A stretch of 64,000 nucleotides of DNA, taken from Bacteroidales bacterium UBA6267 (GTDB lineage Bacteria; Bacteroidota; Bacteroidia; Bacteroidales; UBA1556). A program made the translations under genes and the position numbers. Location of the stretch: the NCBI GenBank assembly GCA_002440745.1, contig DJVB01000046.1, forward strand, positions 40,349-104,348, written 5' to 3'. This document shows positions 1-6,589 of this stretch, in pieces. Positions within the stretch are counted from its first letter, which is position 1; every line of letters starts with the position of its first letter. The notes beneath the pieces were generated by a model, which saw only the letters and a program-made list of their open reading frames with translations, had not been told where the DNA came from and made no database searches.

Positions 1-211
1 TTAGGAGCCATGCAAAAAACACACTATAATAATATTGAAGTCCTTTTGCAAATGGAGGGGCGTAAATATTCGATTGGTTTGAAAGTTTCTTTGCGGCATC
101 AAGATACACATCAAAATCTCCTCCGTTTGCGACAGTAAAAACGGAAGTGACTATTACAAATAACCAGAGAAAAATTGGTAAAACTTTAATTGTTTTTAAA
201 GACTTAATCAT
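1..211 (-). CDS. N-terminal part of a GT87/DUF2029-like membrane glycosyltransferase (runs off the window)
   Basis: Reading from the ATG at 211 toward the window edge gives 70 uninterrupted codons. Residues about 8-28 form one hydrophobic segment. They are followed by GGDFDVYLDAAKKL, then NIYAPPF, and finally YYYSVFFAWLL. An acidic D-x-D-x-Y stretch after the first membrane helix, followed by an N-[LI]-Y and a Y-Y-S segment, is typical of the DUF2029/GT87 family of polyprenyl-phosphate-dependent membrane glycosyltransferases. A full-length member of the same broad type lies at 19967-21178, where a similar GENLYIHHYDQF segment is visible. The remainder of the gene is outside the window, so only the family resemblance of the N terminus can be judged. 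The acceptor and the sugar are unknown. Confidence 0.6.
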   Translation of the reverse strand, partial: MIKSLKTIKVLPIFLWLFVIVTSVFTVANGGDFDVYLDAAKKLSNQSNIYAPPFAKGLQYYYSVFFAWLL

Positions 212-401
212 CGAAAACAAGGTTATAATTGAAAAAAAATCAGATATCTAAAAAAGTATAGATTTTCAAAATGTCTATTCCAATGGAGTAAATCAAAAAA
301 TATTAAAAAGTTCCATTTTACTACATTTTCGTCTCGCTAAAATAGAAAATTAACGCTTAGTTCATCAAGTCCATTTTCGGCGAAAAAACTAAGGAGATTC
401 T

Positions 402-503
402 ATGGGCTACTCAGCAAAAATAGGCAACGAACTTGACAACTAAATTAAAAATCTTCAAAAAAAATCGTATAAGGATTTTGCTGAAGTATTACAAATTCTT
501 TAA
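402..503 (+). pseudogene. Possible decayed small gene with one in-frame stop
   Basis: A strong purine-rich AAGGAG precedes the ATG at 402. The frame reads MGYSAKIGNELDN, then a TAA, then continues in frame as IKNLQKKSYKDFAEVLQIL to a TAA at 501-503. The halves look like one amphipathic helical peptide interrupted by a nonsense codon. The 3' end overlaps the 3' end of the convergent minus-strand gene ending at 489. I do not recognise the family. This could equally be chance, and apart from this frame I see nothing else in the 212-488 gap. Confidence 0.18.
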
Positions 504-1292
504 CCGGAAATTGTTTTGAAAAGCAATCATTTCAAAAAGCATGATTTGCTTCGCTTTTGCGGCATTGGAAAACTCGAAATAACCCACGATGGGAATTTCA
601 CTGACTAAATTACTTGTTATCATGCTTGAACCGGTACATTTTTGGGAGGCAAATTCTAAGATTGAAGAAGTATATTCTAAACCGGCATCATCAACAATTC
701 GCTGATTATTAGCCCGTAAGATGAGTTTTATATCTTTGGATGTTTTATTTGTAACCTTAAAATAAAATCGGAGATTATCCCCTTCAACTTTTATTTCGGT
801 AATCTGTAGAAACACATCCTTTTCAATTTCAATGGTATTTTTCTCTAATTTAGGTTTAGCCACAGCAATATCCTTTAATCGAATAAAAGCATTGTTTACT
901 TTGATTTGAAGCAGCTTAGCAAGATCCATTTCGGCAACATTATTCTGCTTAAAAACTATACAAGCTTGCAATGGAATATCCTTAATGAACGTCTTTTTAA
1001 CGAATGAGGAGCCGGAGATTTTTTCCTCACCAACAAAAACTACCGTAGAAGTATATTCATTTCCTTTTCCATCAAAAAGTTTATGCTCATTGGCTCGAAT
1101 CATAAGCACAGTATCCCTATCGTTTGTGTTTGTTATCAGAAAGTAGAATCGAAGTTCCTCACCAATCGACTTAACATCTTGTAGCTCGAAACGAACATCA
1201 GAATTAGCATCGTTAATAGCCTCATTAGCAAATGTTTCTATTGAATTTAAAGAGAAAATCAAAAAAAGAAATAGGGTAAAAATTTTGCGCAT
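489..1292 (-). CDS. Exported protein made of two copies of a roughly 120-residue beta domain
   Basis: I chose the start at 1292 because MRKIFTLFLFLIFSLNSIETFA is a clean signal peptide, whereas the upstream in-frame ATG at 1328 would bury it. The mature protein has two homologous halves. Half 1 contains ELRFYFLITNTNDRDTVLMIRANEH and ends in NNAFIRLKDIAV. Half 2 contains a NLRFYFKVTNKTSKDIKLILRAN-type copy and ends QNNFRLKNL. Shared landmarks are the LRFYF strand, the (M/L)IRAN or LILRAN strand, the EYTS(T/S) strand and the SGSS/TGSS turn. This indicates an internal tandem duplication of a beta-sandwich-like domain of periplasmic or extracellular type. I do not recognise a named family or function. 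It stands alone between a possible pseudogene and the hipBST locus. Confidence 0.75.
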   Translation of the reverse strand: MRKIFTLFLFLIFSLNSIETFANEAINDANSDVRFELQDVKSIGEELRFYFLITNTNDRDTVLMIRANEHKLFDGKGNEYTSTVVFVGEEKISGSSFVKKTFIKDIPLQACIVFKQNNVAEMDLAKLLQIKVNNAFIRLKDIAVAKPKLEKNTIEIEKDVFLQITEIKVEGDNLRFYFKVTNKTSKDIKLILRANNQRIVDDAGLEYTSSILEFASQKCTGSSMITSNLVSEIPIVGYFEFSNAAKAKQIMLFEMIAFQNNFRLKNL

Positions 1293-1325
1293 GGTATTCA
1301 GTTTTAGGAAAAATGTTAGAGTTAC

Positions 1326-1333
1326 CAAAATTA
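1326..1333 (-). promoter_or_regulatory. -7 promoter element (TAATTTTG) of the duplicated-domain gene
   Basis: The minus strand reads TAATTTTG, an exact match to the Bacteroidota -7 consensus TAnnTTTG, 33 bases upstream of the ATG at 1292. No convincing -33 TTG was seen at the usual spacing. Confidence 0.4.
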
Positions 1334-1464
1334 GGAAAAAATTCTTTGTGTTGGGTTTTGTATTTAAATGTTCTTTGAATGTGCATTTTTATACGAAAAT
1401 TAGGGGACTATTCAAGAAAATCAAGAATTGATTTCGTACTGCAAAGGATTATTTAAAAACAATG

Positions 1465-1540
1465 TCACCCCTTTTGGGTTTCTGGTCGTGTTACTTGTTT
1501 CCTATAATATTGCCACCTCTCCGGGGATTGACAGCTATAA
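1465..1540. repeat. Decayed interspersed repeat (TCACCCCTTTTGGG / CACCTCTCCGGGG)
   Basis: Within the 1293-1648 gap, TCACCCCTTTTGGG begins at 1465 and CCACCTCTCCGGGGATTGA at about 1513. Both look like eroded copies of a C-rich/G-rich short palindromic repeat. A related copy, TCACCCCTTCCGGA, lies on the other side of the hipBST operon at 3445. No ORF or other feature is visible in this gap apart from the promoter element near its start. Confidence 0.4.
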
Positions 1541-1648
1541 GTGAAAGGTAAGAATTCGTTTAAAGGGAAGAGTTCTTATCAACAATTCCGGCGCATCTTT
1601 CTATTGAAGTTGATTTGTTTGGAAAAGAATTTTTTACTAATTTGACTT

Positions 1649-2578
1649 TTAGCTACATATTTCAATTCGCTTATCTACAATATCTTGCAGTTTTATCTTC
1701 TGATTTTCCGGCAAAAAACTATTCTGTATCCACCAATTTATATTATCCTTTTTGGCAAGGAATTTTTCGTAAATATGATCTCTTTGTTTTTCGTTGAGCG
1801 ACAGATTCTTTGCTAAAAAATCGAAATCTGACCTTTCAATTTTGTTCTTCTTCCCATTTATGGTCAAGCACATTTGTTCCGATTCATTTTTTATCACTAA
1901 TAATGTGGATATTAAATCATAGGCCGGACTTAATGTAAAACCTCCATAAATATCTTCCAACAAGGAAAAATTTTTTAAATGCATGTCGGAATTCCCAATA
2001 ATATAATTGAATAGCACCAATTCAAAATATTTCAACGCATCAATTCCTGATTGTGAAGAATATTGTCGGATAGTTCGTCCTGTATTTTCGTAACTACCTC
2101 TATATTTGTGTTCTGTGAGTGTTTCGGTAAGCTGACATAAATCTTCAGAAGCCAATTTACCGTTCTTCACTCTATCAAAGCGCTTAGTAATATAAGCCAA
2201 CCTATTAGATGGCAATCTAATTAGACTATGCTTGGCCGTTTTTATATCCAATTCCGCAGCTAAATGCATGCATAAATCTTCATTTTCAGGTAAGGATGGA
2301 TAAACCTCGCTTGGCGGCTTGATAATAAAATTGCTTTTATGATCGACAATAGTAAAACGAAGACTTTTGTTTTTTTCTTCCAACCACAAGCTTAATTTGG
2401 GCTGAACTCCCGTAATCGCAATATTTGCTTCAATCACTTCCCTTGCATGCTTCTTCAATTCCTTTTCATCAATATCTATGGCTGGAATTTGTTTCAATCC
2501 AAACTCCTTCTTCAAACATTTAGGATGAAAATCAATTTCAGCTTTAATAAGGGGTTTGTAGCATATTAAACAGTTCAT
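1649..2578 (-). CDS. hipT: HipT-like short HipA kinase (toxin of a split HipBST-type system)
   Basis: The 309-residue protein matches the kinase part of HipA toxins but lacks HipA's first N-terminal subdomain, which is the separate gene immediately upstream. Visible motifs are the flexible Gly-rich loop ITGVQPK (55-61), the KRFDR strand (132-136), the catalytic loop GNSDMHLKN (195-203) and the metal-binding AYDL (219-222). The family phosphorylates an aminoacyl-tRNA synthetase: GltX for HipA and, by published work, TrpS for E. coli HipT. The target here is unknown. The first 21 residues carry CxxC (Cys3, Cys6) and HxxC (His18, Cys21), a possible metal site. Thr56 sits where a regulatory Ser lies near the Gly-rich loop in E. 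coli homologues. The ATG lies 1 bp after the hipS stop, so translational coupling is likely. Confidence 0.88.
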   Translation of the reverse strand: MNCLICYKPLIKAEIDFHPKCLKKEFGLKQIPAIDIDEKELKKHAREVIEANIAITGVQPKLSLWLEEKNKSLRFTIVDHKSNFIIKPPSEVYPSLPENEDLCMHLAAELDIKTAKHSLIRLPSNRLAYITKRFDRVKNGKLASEDLCQLTETLTEHKYRGSYENTGRTIRQYSSQSGIDALKYFELVLFNYIIGNSDMHLKNFSLLEDIYGGFTLSPAYDLISTLLVIKNESEQMCLTINGKKNKIERSDFDFLAKNLSLNEKQRDHIYEKFLAKKDNINWWIQNSFLPENQKIKLQDIVDKRIEICS

Positions 2579-2579
2579 A

Positions 2580-2897
2580 TCAATTTGTTTTTATGATAGT
2601 TACGTCACCAATATTATCTTTGCACAGTGTGAGCAAAAGGTTCATTCGGTCTCTTGCATCCAATTTCCAATTTTCGATGGCCAACTGCAAAAGCCATCCC
2701 TCCGGAATCAATCCATCAAAAAACGGTATCATGCTTTCCTTAACAAACTCTTCTTCCCTTAAAGGTAAGGTTTTACTTATCGCACCATAAACCGGTTTGC
2801 TTAAGTAGGAGGCATCGTATTGAAAATGAATACCCATTTCATCTTCCCAAACAATGCCAGCTTTTGTGTCTTTTTTATAAACCAATCCTTTCTTCAT
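2580..2897 (-). CDS. hipS: HipS-like protein: stand-alone HipA N-terminal subdomain
   Basis: This 105-residue protein aligns with the N-terminal subdomain 1 of HipA: AGIVWEDEMGIHFQYDASYL, then PVYGAISKTLPL, then FFDGLIPEGWL. FDGLIPEG is the family hallmark. In the three-gene HipBST system the equivalent protein acts as the antitoxin that restrains HipT, and HipB augments this and gives DNA binding. I chose the ATG at 2897 (MKKGLVYKKD) over the one at 2912 because it leaves the pattern TGA-C-ATG after hipB, mirroring TGA-T-ATG at the hipS/hipT junction. With the upstream start it would overlap hipB by 14 bp. The order hipB-hipS-hipT matches known HipBST operons. Role as antitoxin is inferred from family and position. 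Confidence 0.85.
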   Translation of the reverse strand: MKKGLVYKKDTKAGIVWEDEMGIHFQYDASYLSKPVYGAISKTLPLREEEFVKESMIPFFDGLIPEGWLLQLAIENWKLDARDRMNLLLTLCKDNIGDVTIIKTN

Positions 2898-2898
2898 G

Positions 2899-3324
2899 TC
2901 ACTGTTCTTCAATGTTTTGAATGTTTGAATGTATTATTTCTTCAGTAAGACCGGCATCCTTAGTTTGTTGGAAACTAATTGCACTGCTATTTGGCAAAAA
3001 ACGCCAGGCAATAATTTCATTTTCCCTTTTAATCTCCTCTATAATAACACCGTACTTAATAGTTTTGTTGTTCAAAGTGATTTTCACTGCTTTTTTAAAA
3101 AACCTCCAATAAACAGTATAAGGATCAATGTTTTGCCTTCGCGGGGATAAAGAATAGCCAAACAGTGACAAAACCTGATTGACTTTATTTAGCTGAACAG
3201 ATTCTTTACCGCGTTCCAATTCACGAATAAACCGGATTCCAACCCCCGCTGTTTTTGCAAATTCTTCTTGAGTCAAATTTAGCCTTTTGCGTTGATACTT
3301 TATAAAAGATGATATTTCATTCAT
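2899..3324 (-). CDS. hipB: HipB-like XRE-family DNA-binding protein with a C-terminal extension
   Basis: The start at 3324 (MNEISSFIKYQRKRL) is placed just before the helix-turn-helix and leaves the promoter and operators in the leader; the longer frame from 3357 would run through the promoter element. Residues about 5-60 form an XRE/Cro helix-turn-helix (NLTQEEFAKTAGVGIRFIRE then LERGKES). Residues about 75-141 are an extra beta-rich tail (VYWRFFKKAVKITLNN, YGVIIEEIKR, AWRFLPNS) not present in classical HipB, which is about 88 residues. The tail may contact the promoter-distal proteins or be a fused domain of unknown role. As first gene of the operon it should repress its own promoter through the repeats at 3333-3426. 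Confidence 0.85.
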   Translation of the reverse strand: MNEISSFIKYQRKRLNLTQEEFAKTAGVGIRFIRELERGKESVQLNKVNQVLSLFGYSLSPRRQNIDPYTVYWRFFKKAVKITLNNKTIKYGVIIEEIKRENEIIAWRFLPNSSAISFQQTKDAGLTEEIIHSNIQNIEEQ

Positions 3325-3332
3325 AAATCTAT

Positions 3333-3426
3333 ACCTTTTCGGGTGCAAATATACCACATTTTTATAAATTAATACCGAACGGGTGTAATTTATTAATATT
3401 TAAACAAATTATCACCGAACGGGTAT
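3333..3426 (-). promoter_or_regulatory. hipBST promoter with three operator-like repeats
   Basis: The minus strand has a perfect -7 element TATATTTG (3346-3353), 22 bases upstream of the hipB ATG. Around it are three copies of an ACC-spacer-GGGT motif on the + strand: ACCGAACGGGT at 3416-3426 and at 3376-3386 (identical, 40 bp apart) and ACCTTTTCGGGT at 3333-3344, between the -7 element and the start codon. The core shows a short dyad, ACC-N5-GGT. Copies lying upstream of, and between, the promoter and gene are what an autoregulating HipB-type repressor needs. Binding is inferred. Confidence 0.65.
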
Positions 3427-3444
3427 ATTTTTGGTAAATTAATA

Positions 3445-3475
3445 TCACCCCTTCCGGATTGGTTTGGTACTGCGG
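3445..3475. repeat. Decayed interspersed repeat, second copy beside hipBST
   Basis: TCACCCCTTCCGGATTGG starts at 3445, close in sequence to the copy at 1465 on the far side of the operon. Nothing else recognisable lies in the 3427-3587 gap. Confidence 0.35.
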
Positions 3476-3587
3476 GATTTCTTAACGTTTTCTCTAATAT
3501 CTTGATTTTTAGTGGTTTCAAAATCCACAGGAGTGACTATAAGAAGCATTTTCACCTCCATTTCTGACTATTCTTGGCTTAATCTTT

Positions 3588-4076
3588 TCAATTGGATTTA
3601 CTATATTTCTCCATTATTTTGATTAGTGATTCATTCTTAGAATCCTCCTTTACACAATTCAAATAGAGTTCAAAATAAGTTTTTGCTTTTTGGTAATCCT
3701 TTAAATAGATATATGTCCACACTATCCAATCGAAAGATCTCGCTTTTAATTCCTCAGAAAGCTCAGCACTTTTGAGCAAATAGAAAATAGATTTTAGAAG
3801 CATTGTAGAATCTTTTTTGATCACATAACCATAGTAATGCAACGCAACTCCATAATCATAATAAAACTCGACAAGCCCCGTATCTATCTGTGATTCATCA
3901 ATTTGACTCAATTGTTCATAAGTAAAAACAATGTTATCGCTATTTATTATCGCACAACTTAAAGTGTGAACCGAATCTCGAACCTTTAAGTAATTCATCT
4001 TCGATTGCCCATTTAACAAACCTGTTATCACAACAAGCCAAACAAGAATCAAAAGTTTAAATAATGTATTTTTCAT
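3588..4076 (-). CDS. Small exported protein with TPR-like C-terminal helices
   Basis: MKNTLFKLLILVWLVVITGLLNG is a signal peptide. The 162-residue product then has a mainly helical sequence. The segment around residues 120-145 (WTYIYLKDYQKAKTYFELYL) matches the second half of a tetratricopeptide repeat, and the preceding LLKSAELSEELKARSFDWIV could be another degenerate one. No catalytic motif is seen and I do not recognise a specific family. Likely periplasmic. It is monocistronic, between hipBST and the NifX-like gene, and its function is unknown. Confidence 0.65.
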   Translation of the reverse strand: MKNTLFKLLILVWLVVITGLLNGQSKMNYLKVRDSVHTLSCAIINSDNIVFTYEQLSQIDESQIDTGLVEFYYDYGVALHYYGYVIKKDSTMLLKSIFYLLKSAELSEELKARSFDWIVWTYIYLKDYQKAKTYFELYLNCVKEDSKNESLIKIMEKYSKSN

Positions 4077-4220
4077 GTGTTTACTTCAAATTGTTTAATA
4101 CTAAGGTCTCCCGTCCAAATAGCTATCGGAATCGGGAGGTTCAGATAAATATCGGAATCGCCAACGAAAAAAAATCATTTTCTGTAGGTTTGAATATTTA
4201 TTCTTATGGTTCATTTCATC

Positions 4221-4649
4221 TTATTCAATCCTCAACTTCAGTACGCCGGCTTTAATTTTAAAAAGCTTGTATTGGGATGTAGTTTTTTGCCATTCTTCTT
4301 CAATCCAATGTCCGTGTTTTTTCAGAATCTGAATCACTTCTTGCGGGTCTTCTGCCGAAATCATCACAGGAATAAAATGTTGGTTGATTCGTCTGATATT
4401 TGGCCCAAATTGCCTCGATATTAACACATTAACGCTTTCATTTTTCAGCAGTTGTATGATTGCCTCGGCTTTGCTTTGATCGCCATGATTATCCTCCGAG
4501 TGCATATCCTTGTGGGGATTTGGAATTTTTTTCATGAATTCGATTTTCTCCGAATCACAACTGTAAACAACAAAGAAATCAGCATCTCCAAAATGGGCAT
4601 TTGGAAACTGATTTTCAGTATCTAAAGAAAAAGCACATTGTAACGACAT
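4221..4649 (-). CDS. NifX/NifB-type FeMo-cofactor-binding domain protein
   Basis: The 142-residue protein consists essentially of the dinitrogenase iron-molybdenum cofactor biosynthesis fold. After a starting CAFSLDTEN strand come the DADFFVVYSCDSEKIEFMKKI segment, a His/Asp-rich loop (NPHKDMHSEDNHGD), the AEAIIQLLKNESVNVLISRQFGPN core and a downstream HFIPVMISAEDPQEVI segment. In anaerobes such small stand-alone members bind metal clusters or are linked to Fe-S or Mo metabolism without nitrogenase. No nif genes are in the window, so nitrogen fixation is not implied. Downstream, between this gene and 4076, a CTCCCG/CGGGAG hairpin (4108-4138) may act as a weak terminator. Confidence 0.8.
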   Translation of the reverse strand: MSLQCAFSLDTENQFPNAHFGDADFFVVYSCDSEKIEFMKKIPNPHKDMHSEDNHGDQSKAEAIIQLLKNESVNVLISRQFGPNIRRINQHFIPVMISAEDPQEVIQILKKHGHWIEEEWQKTTSQYKLFKIKAGVLKLRIE

Positions 4650-4707
4650 ATATAGAATTTTATGATTTATCTTGATTCTTCCTCTCTCAAGAGTTTGATT
4701 TACACGA

Positions 4708-4715
4708 CAAAGATA
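4708..4715 (-). promoter_or_regulatory. -7 promoter element (TATCTTTG) of the NifX-like gene
   Basis: The minus strand reads TATCTTTG, the best form of the Bacteroidota -7 consensus, 58 bases upstream of the ATG at 4649. Confidence 0.5.
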
Positions 4716-4803
4716 AGAATCCTAACTCATAAATCGGATATAATTAAGGCCGTCTTATTTAGAATGAGTTTTGATTTGTTTTATTGAAAAAACTCCGGCG
4801 AAG

Positions 4804-5043
4804 GGGCGATTGTGCGAACAGGCGATTGGGCGAGGGTACGATTGGACGATGGTTTGATTGGACGAGAGTACGAAAGGACGAGGGTACGAAAGGATGATGG
4901 GGCGATTGTGCGAAGGGGCGATTGTGCGAACGGGCGATTGTGCGAACGGGCGATTGTGCGAGGGTACGATGGGACGATTGGACGATGGTTTGATTGGACG
5001 AGAGTATGAGGGTACGAAAGGACGAGGGTATGAAAGTGCAATT
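4804..5043. repeat. Array of 30 phase-locked 8-bp degenerate repeats
   Basis: The stretch divides without a single slip into 30 octamers of consensus G-[GT]-[AG]-C-G-A-N-N, for example GGGCGATT, GTGCGAAC, GGACGATG, GTACGAAA, GGACGAGG. Units tend to alternate between G-G and G-T starts, and GGGCGATT GTGCGAAC pairs recur at 4916-4947. A block of five units (GGACGATG, GTTTGATT, GGACGAGA, GTACGAAA, GGACGAGG) starting at 4844 recurs at 4980 with one extra octamer inserted, so whole units have been gained or lost. It is visibly richer in G than its surroundings. It fills much of the 4650-5168 gap; the rest of that gap holds only the promoter element at 4708. Confidence 0.9.
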
Positions 5044-5168
5044 CCTGCTTGGTGATTGGGGCTATGCTATCGGAAAATAACGAACAACGAATTTCCAATT
5101 CTCCTCCCTGCCACTGTTCATGAACTAAATTCCAAAAAATCTAATCTTAAAAAATCTGTAAACTCACC

Positions 5169-6383
5169 CTACTTAATGATCCAATACTCAGGATTTTGTG
5201 GGGTGTTGGTCTTGGTTGACCATAGTTCAAAATGCAGGATGGTTTCGCCGGTTTCGTTAGATGTACCCACCAAGCCAAGCTCTTCTTTTGTGTTCACTTT
5301 TTGCCCTTCCACAACATAAACTTCCGAAAGATTGCTATAAACCGTAAAATAGCTTCCATGTTGAATTAAAACAGCTTTGAAGCGGCCTAACTGTATTATT
5401 CTCACTACCTTTCCCTCAAATACTGCACGAGCGCGAGCCATTTTTTCGGTACGAATATCCAATCCTTTATTATCCACAGTCACATGCAATTCGGGATGCG
5501 GATGCGACCCAAACGAGCTGATAATTTGACCACGCTCCAACGGCCACGGCAGTTTGCCTTTATTGCCTGCAAAACTCTCTGCAAGCAGTTTTTCTTCAGG
5601 AGTCATTGGCAACCTTCCGGCCGCTTTATCTGCTTTTCCGGCCTTTTTCATTTGAGCTTCAATGATTTTCTTAATCTCATCGTTTAACTTTTGCCATTCC
5701 TTTTGCTTTTGTGACAACTGCTGCTTCAGCTCTTTTTCCTTCTGCGAAATTTGTTTGACGGCAACCTCCTTGCGGCTCTTGTCGTGCATCAGATTCGAGG
5801 CCTCTTTCTCTTTAGAAGTCATCAAATCGGTGCGGTCTTGCTTGATTCGCTCCAATGCTGCTATTCTTTGGGTGAGCTCCGCCTCCTTATTCACAATATT
5901 TTTCGCTGCTTCCTGACGCGCTTCCCCGACGGCTCGAAGATATTTGATTCGATTATACGCCTGATAAAAGTCGCTTGACGAAAAAACATACATCCATTGG
6001 TCGGCGGCATTTCTCGATTTATAGGTCTGATAAATCAATTTACCATATTCTTCTTTCAACTTTTTCAAAGAAGCCTCAAGCTCTTCTATTTGTTTCTTAG
6101 CCAGACCAATTTCATTATTTGCCTGATTTATCTCACGGTTATAAACTTCAATCAACTCTTGTCGGCTCTTGATTTGTTTGTTCAACAAGCTGATTTCGCT
6201 AATCGATACTTTCTTTTGGTTTTCGGTTTCTTTCAGAAGTTTTCGGGTATAGCCAATCTCCTTTTCCAAATTGCGTTTCGATTTTTCTAAAGCAGTTTTG
6301 TTTTGGCTCCAAACCGACGAAGGGAAAAGCAGTCCGATAAACAGGCTAACCAATAACAAATATTTTCCGTTTAGTATCATCAT
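5169..6383 (-). CDS. EnvC-like murein hydrolase activator (coiled coil + degenerate LytM/M23)
   Basis: The 404-residue protein has a signal peptide (residues 1-26), a long coiled coil (about 28-255, heptad-rich KKQIEELEASLKKLKEEYG and similar) and a C-terminal M23/LytM domain (about 285-404). This is EnvC architecture: such proteins activate amidases that split septal peptidoglycan. The LytM metal ligands look degraded. The usual first His of the HxGxDI strand is replaced in NKGLDI, and the HxH strand reads ILHFELW with only the second His, so I infer an activator rather than an active endopeptidase. It follows the DUF4292 and TPR genes with a 206-bp gap, an order common in Bacteroidota. ATGATG offers two adjacent starts. 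Confidence 0.85.
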   Translation of the reverse strand: MMILNGKYLLLVSLFIGLLFPSSVWSQNKTALEKSKRNLEKEIGYTRKLLKETENQKKVSISEISLLNKQIKSRQELIEVYNREINQANNEIGLAKKQIEELEASLKKLKEEYGKLIYQTYKSRNAADQWMYVFSSSDFYQAYNRIKYLRAVGEARQEAAKNIVNKEAELTQRIAALERIKQDRTDLMTSKEKEASNLMHDKSRKEVAVKQISQKEKELKQQLSQKQKEWQKLNDEIKKIIEAQMKKAGKADKAAGRLPMTPEEKLLAESFAGNKGKLPWPLERGQIISSFGSHPHPELHVTVDNKGLDIRTEKMARARAVFEGKVVRIIQLGRFKAVLIQHGSYFTVYSNLSEVYVVEGQKVNTKEELGLVGTSNETGETILHFELWSTKTNTPQNPEYWIIK

Positions 6384-6589
6384 GCCAATTGATTGTAAAA
6401 TCCAGATTTATCAAGTAAAAATAATTCTCAAAAGAATTGAAAATTATACGATTAAACGAATTAATAAACAATAAATTGTTGAAATAAGCTTGAGGCAAAA
6501 TAATTACTATTCACGTGATTCGATTTTACCCTCGGTTATAGTAATAAGAAACAAACAGTTAATACAAACCGACTTGCTTTAATCGCTCA

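Noticed and set aside
4221..4649. Nitrogen fixation locus
   Set aside because: A single NifX-type domain without nifHDK, nifB or nifE/N is common in non-fixing anaerobes.
4781..5098. Open frames on both strands through the 8-bp array that translate to repetitive peptides
   Set aside because: The period of 8 bp forces an 8-residue pattern in every frame and all frames are about equally open; no start signal or neighbouring operon supports a gene.
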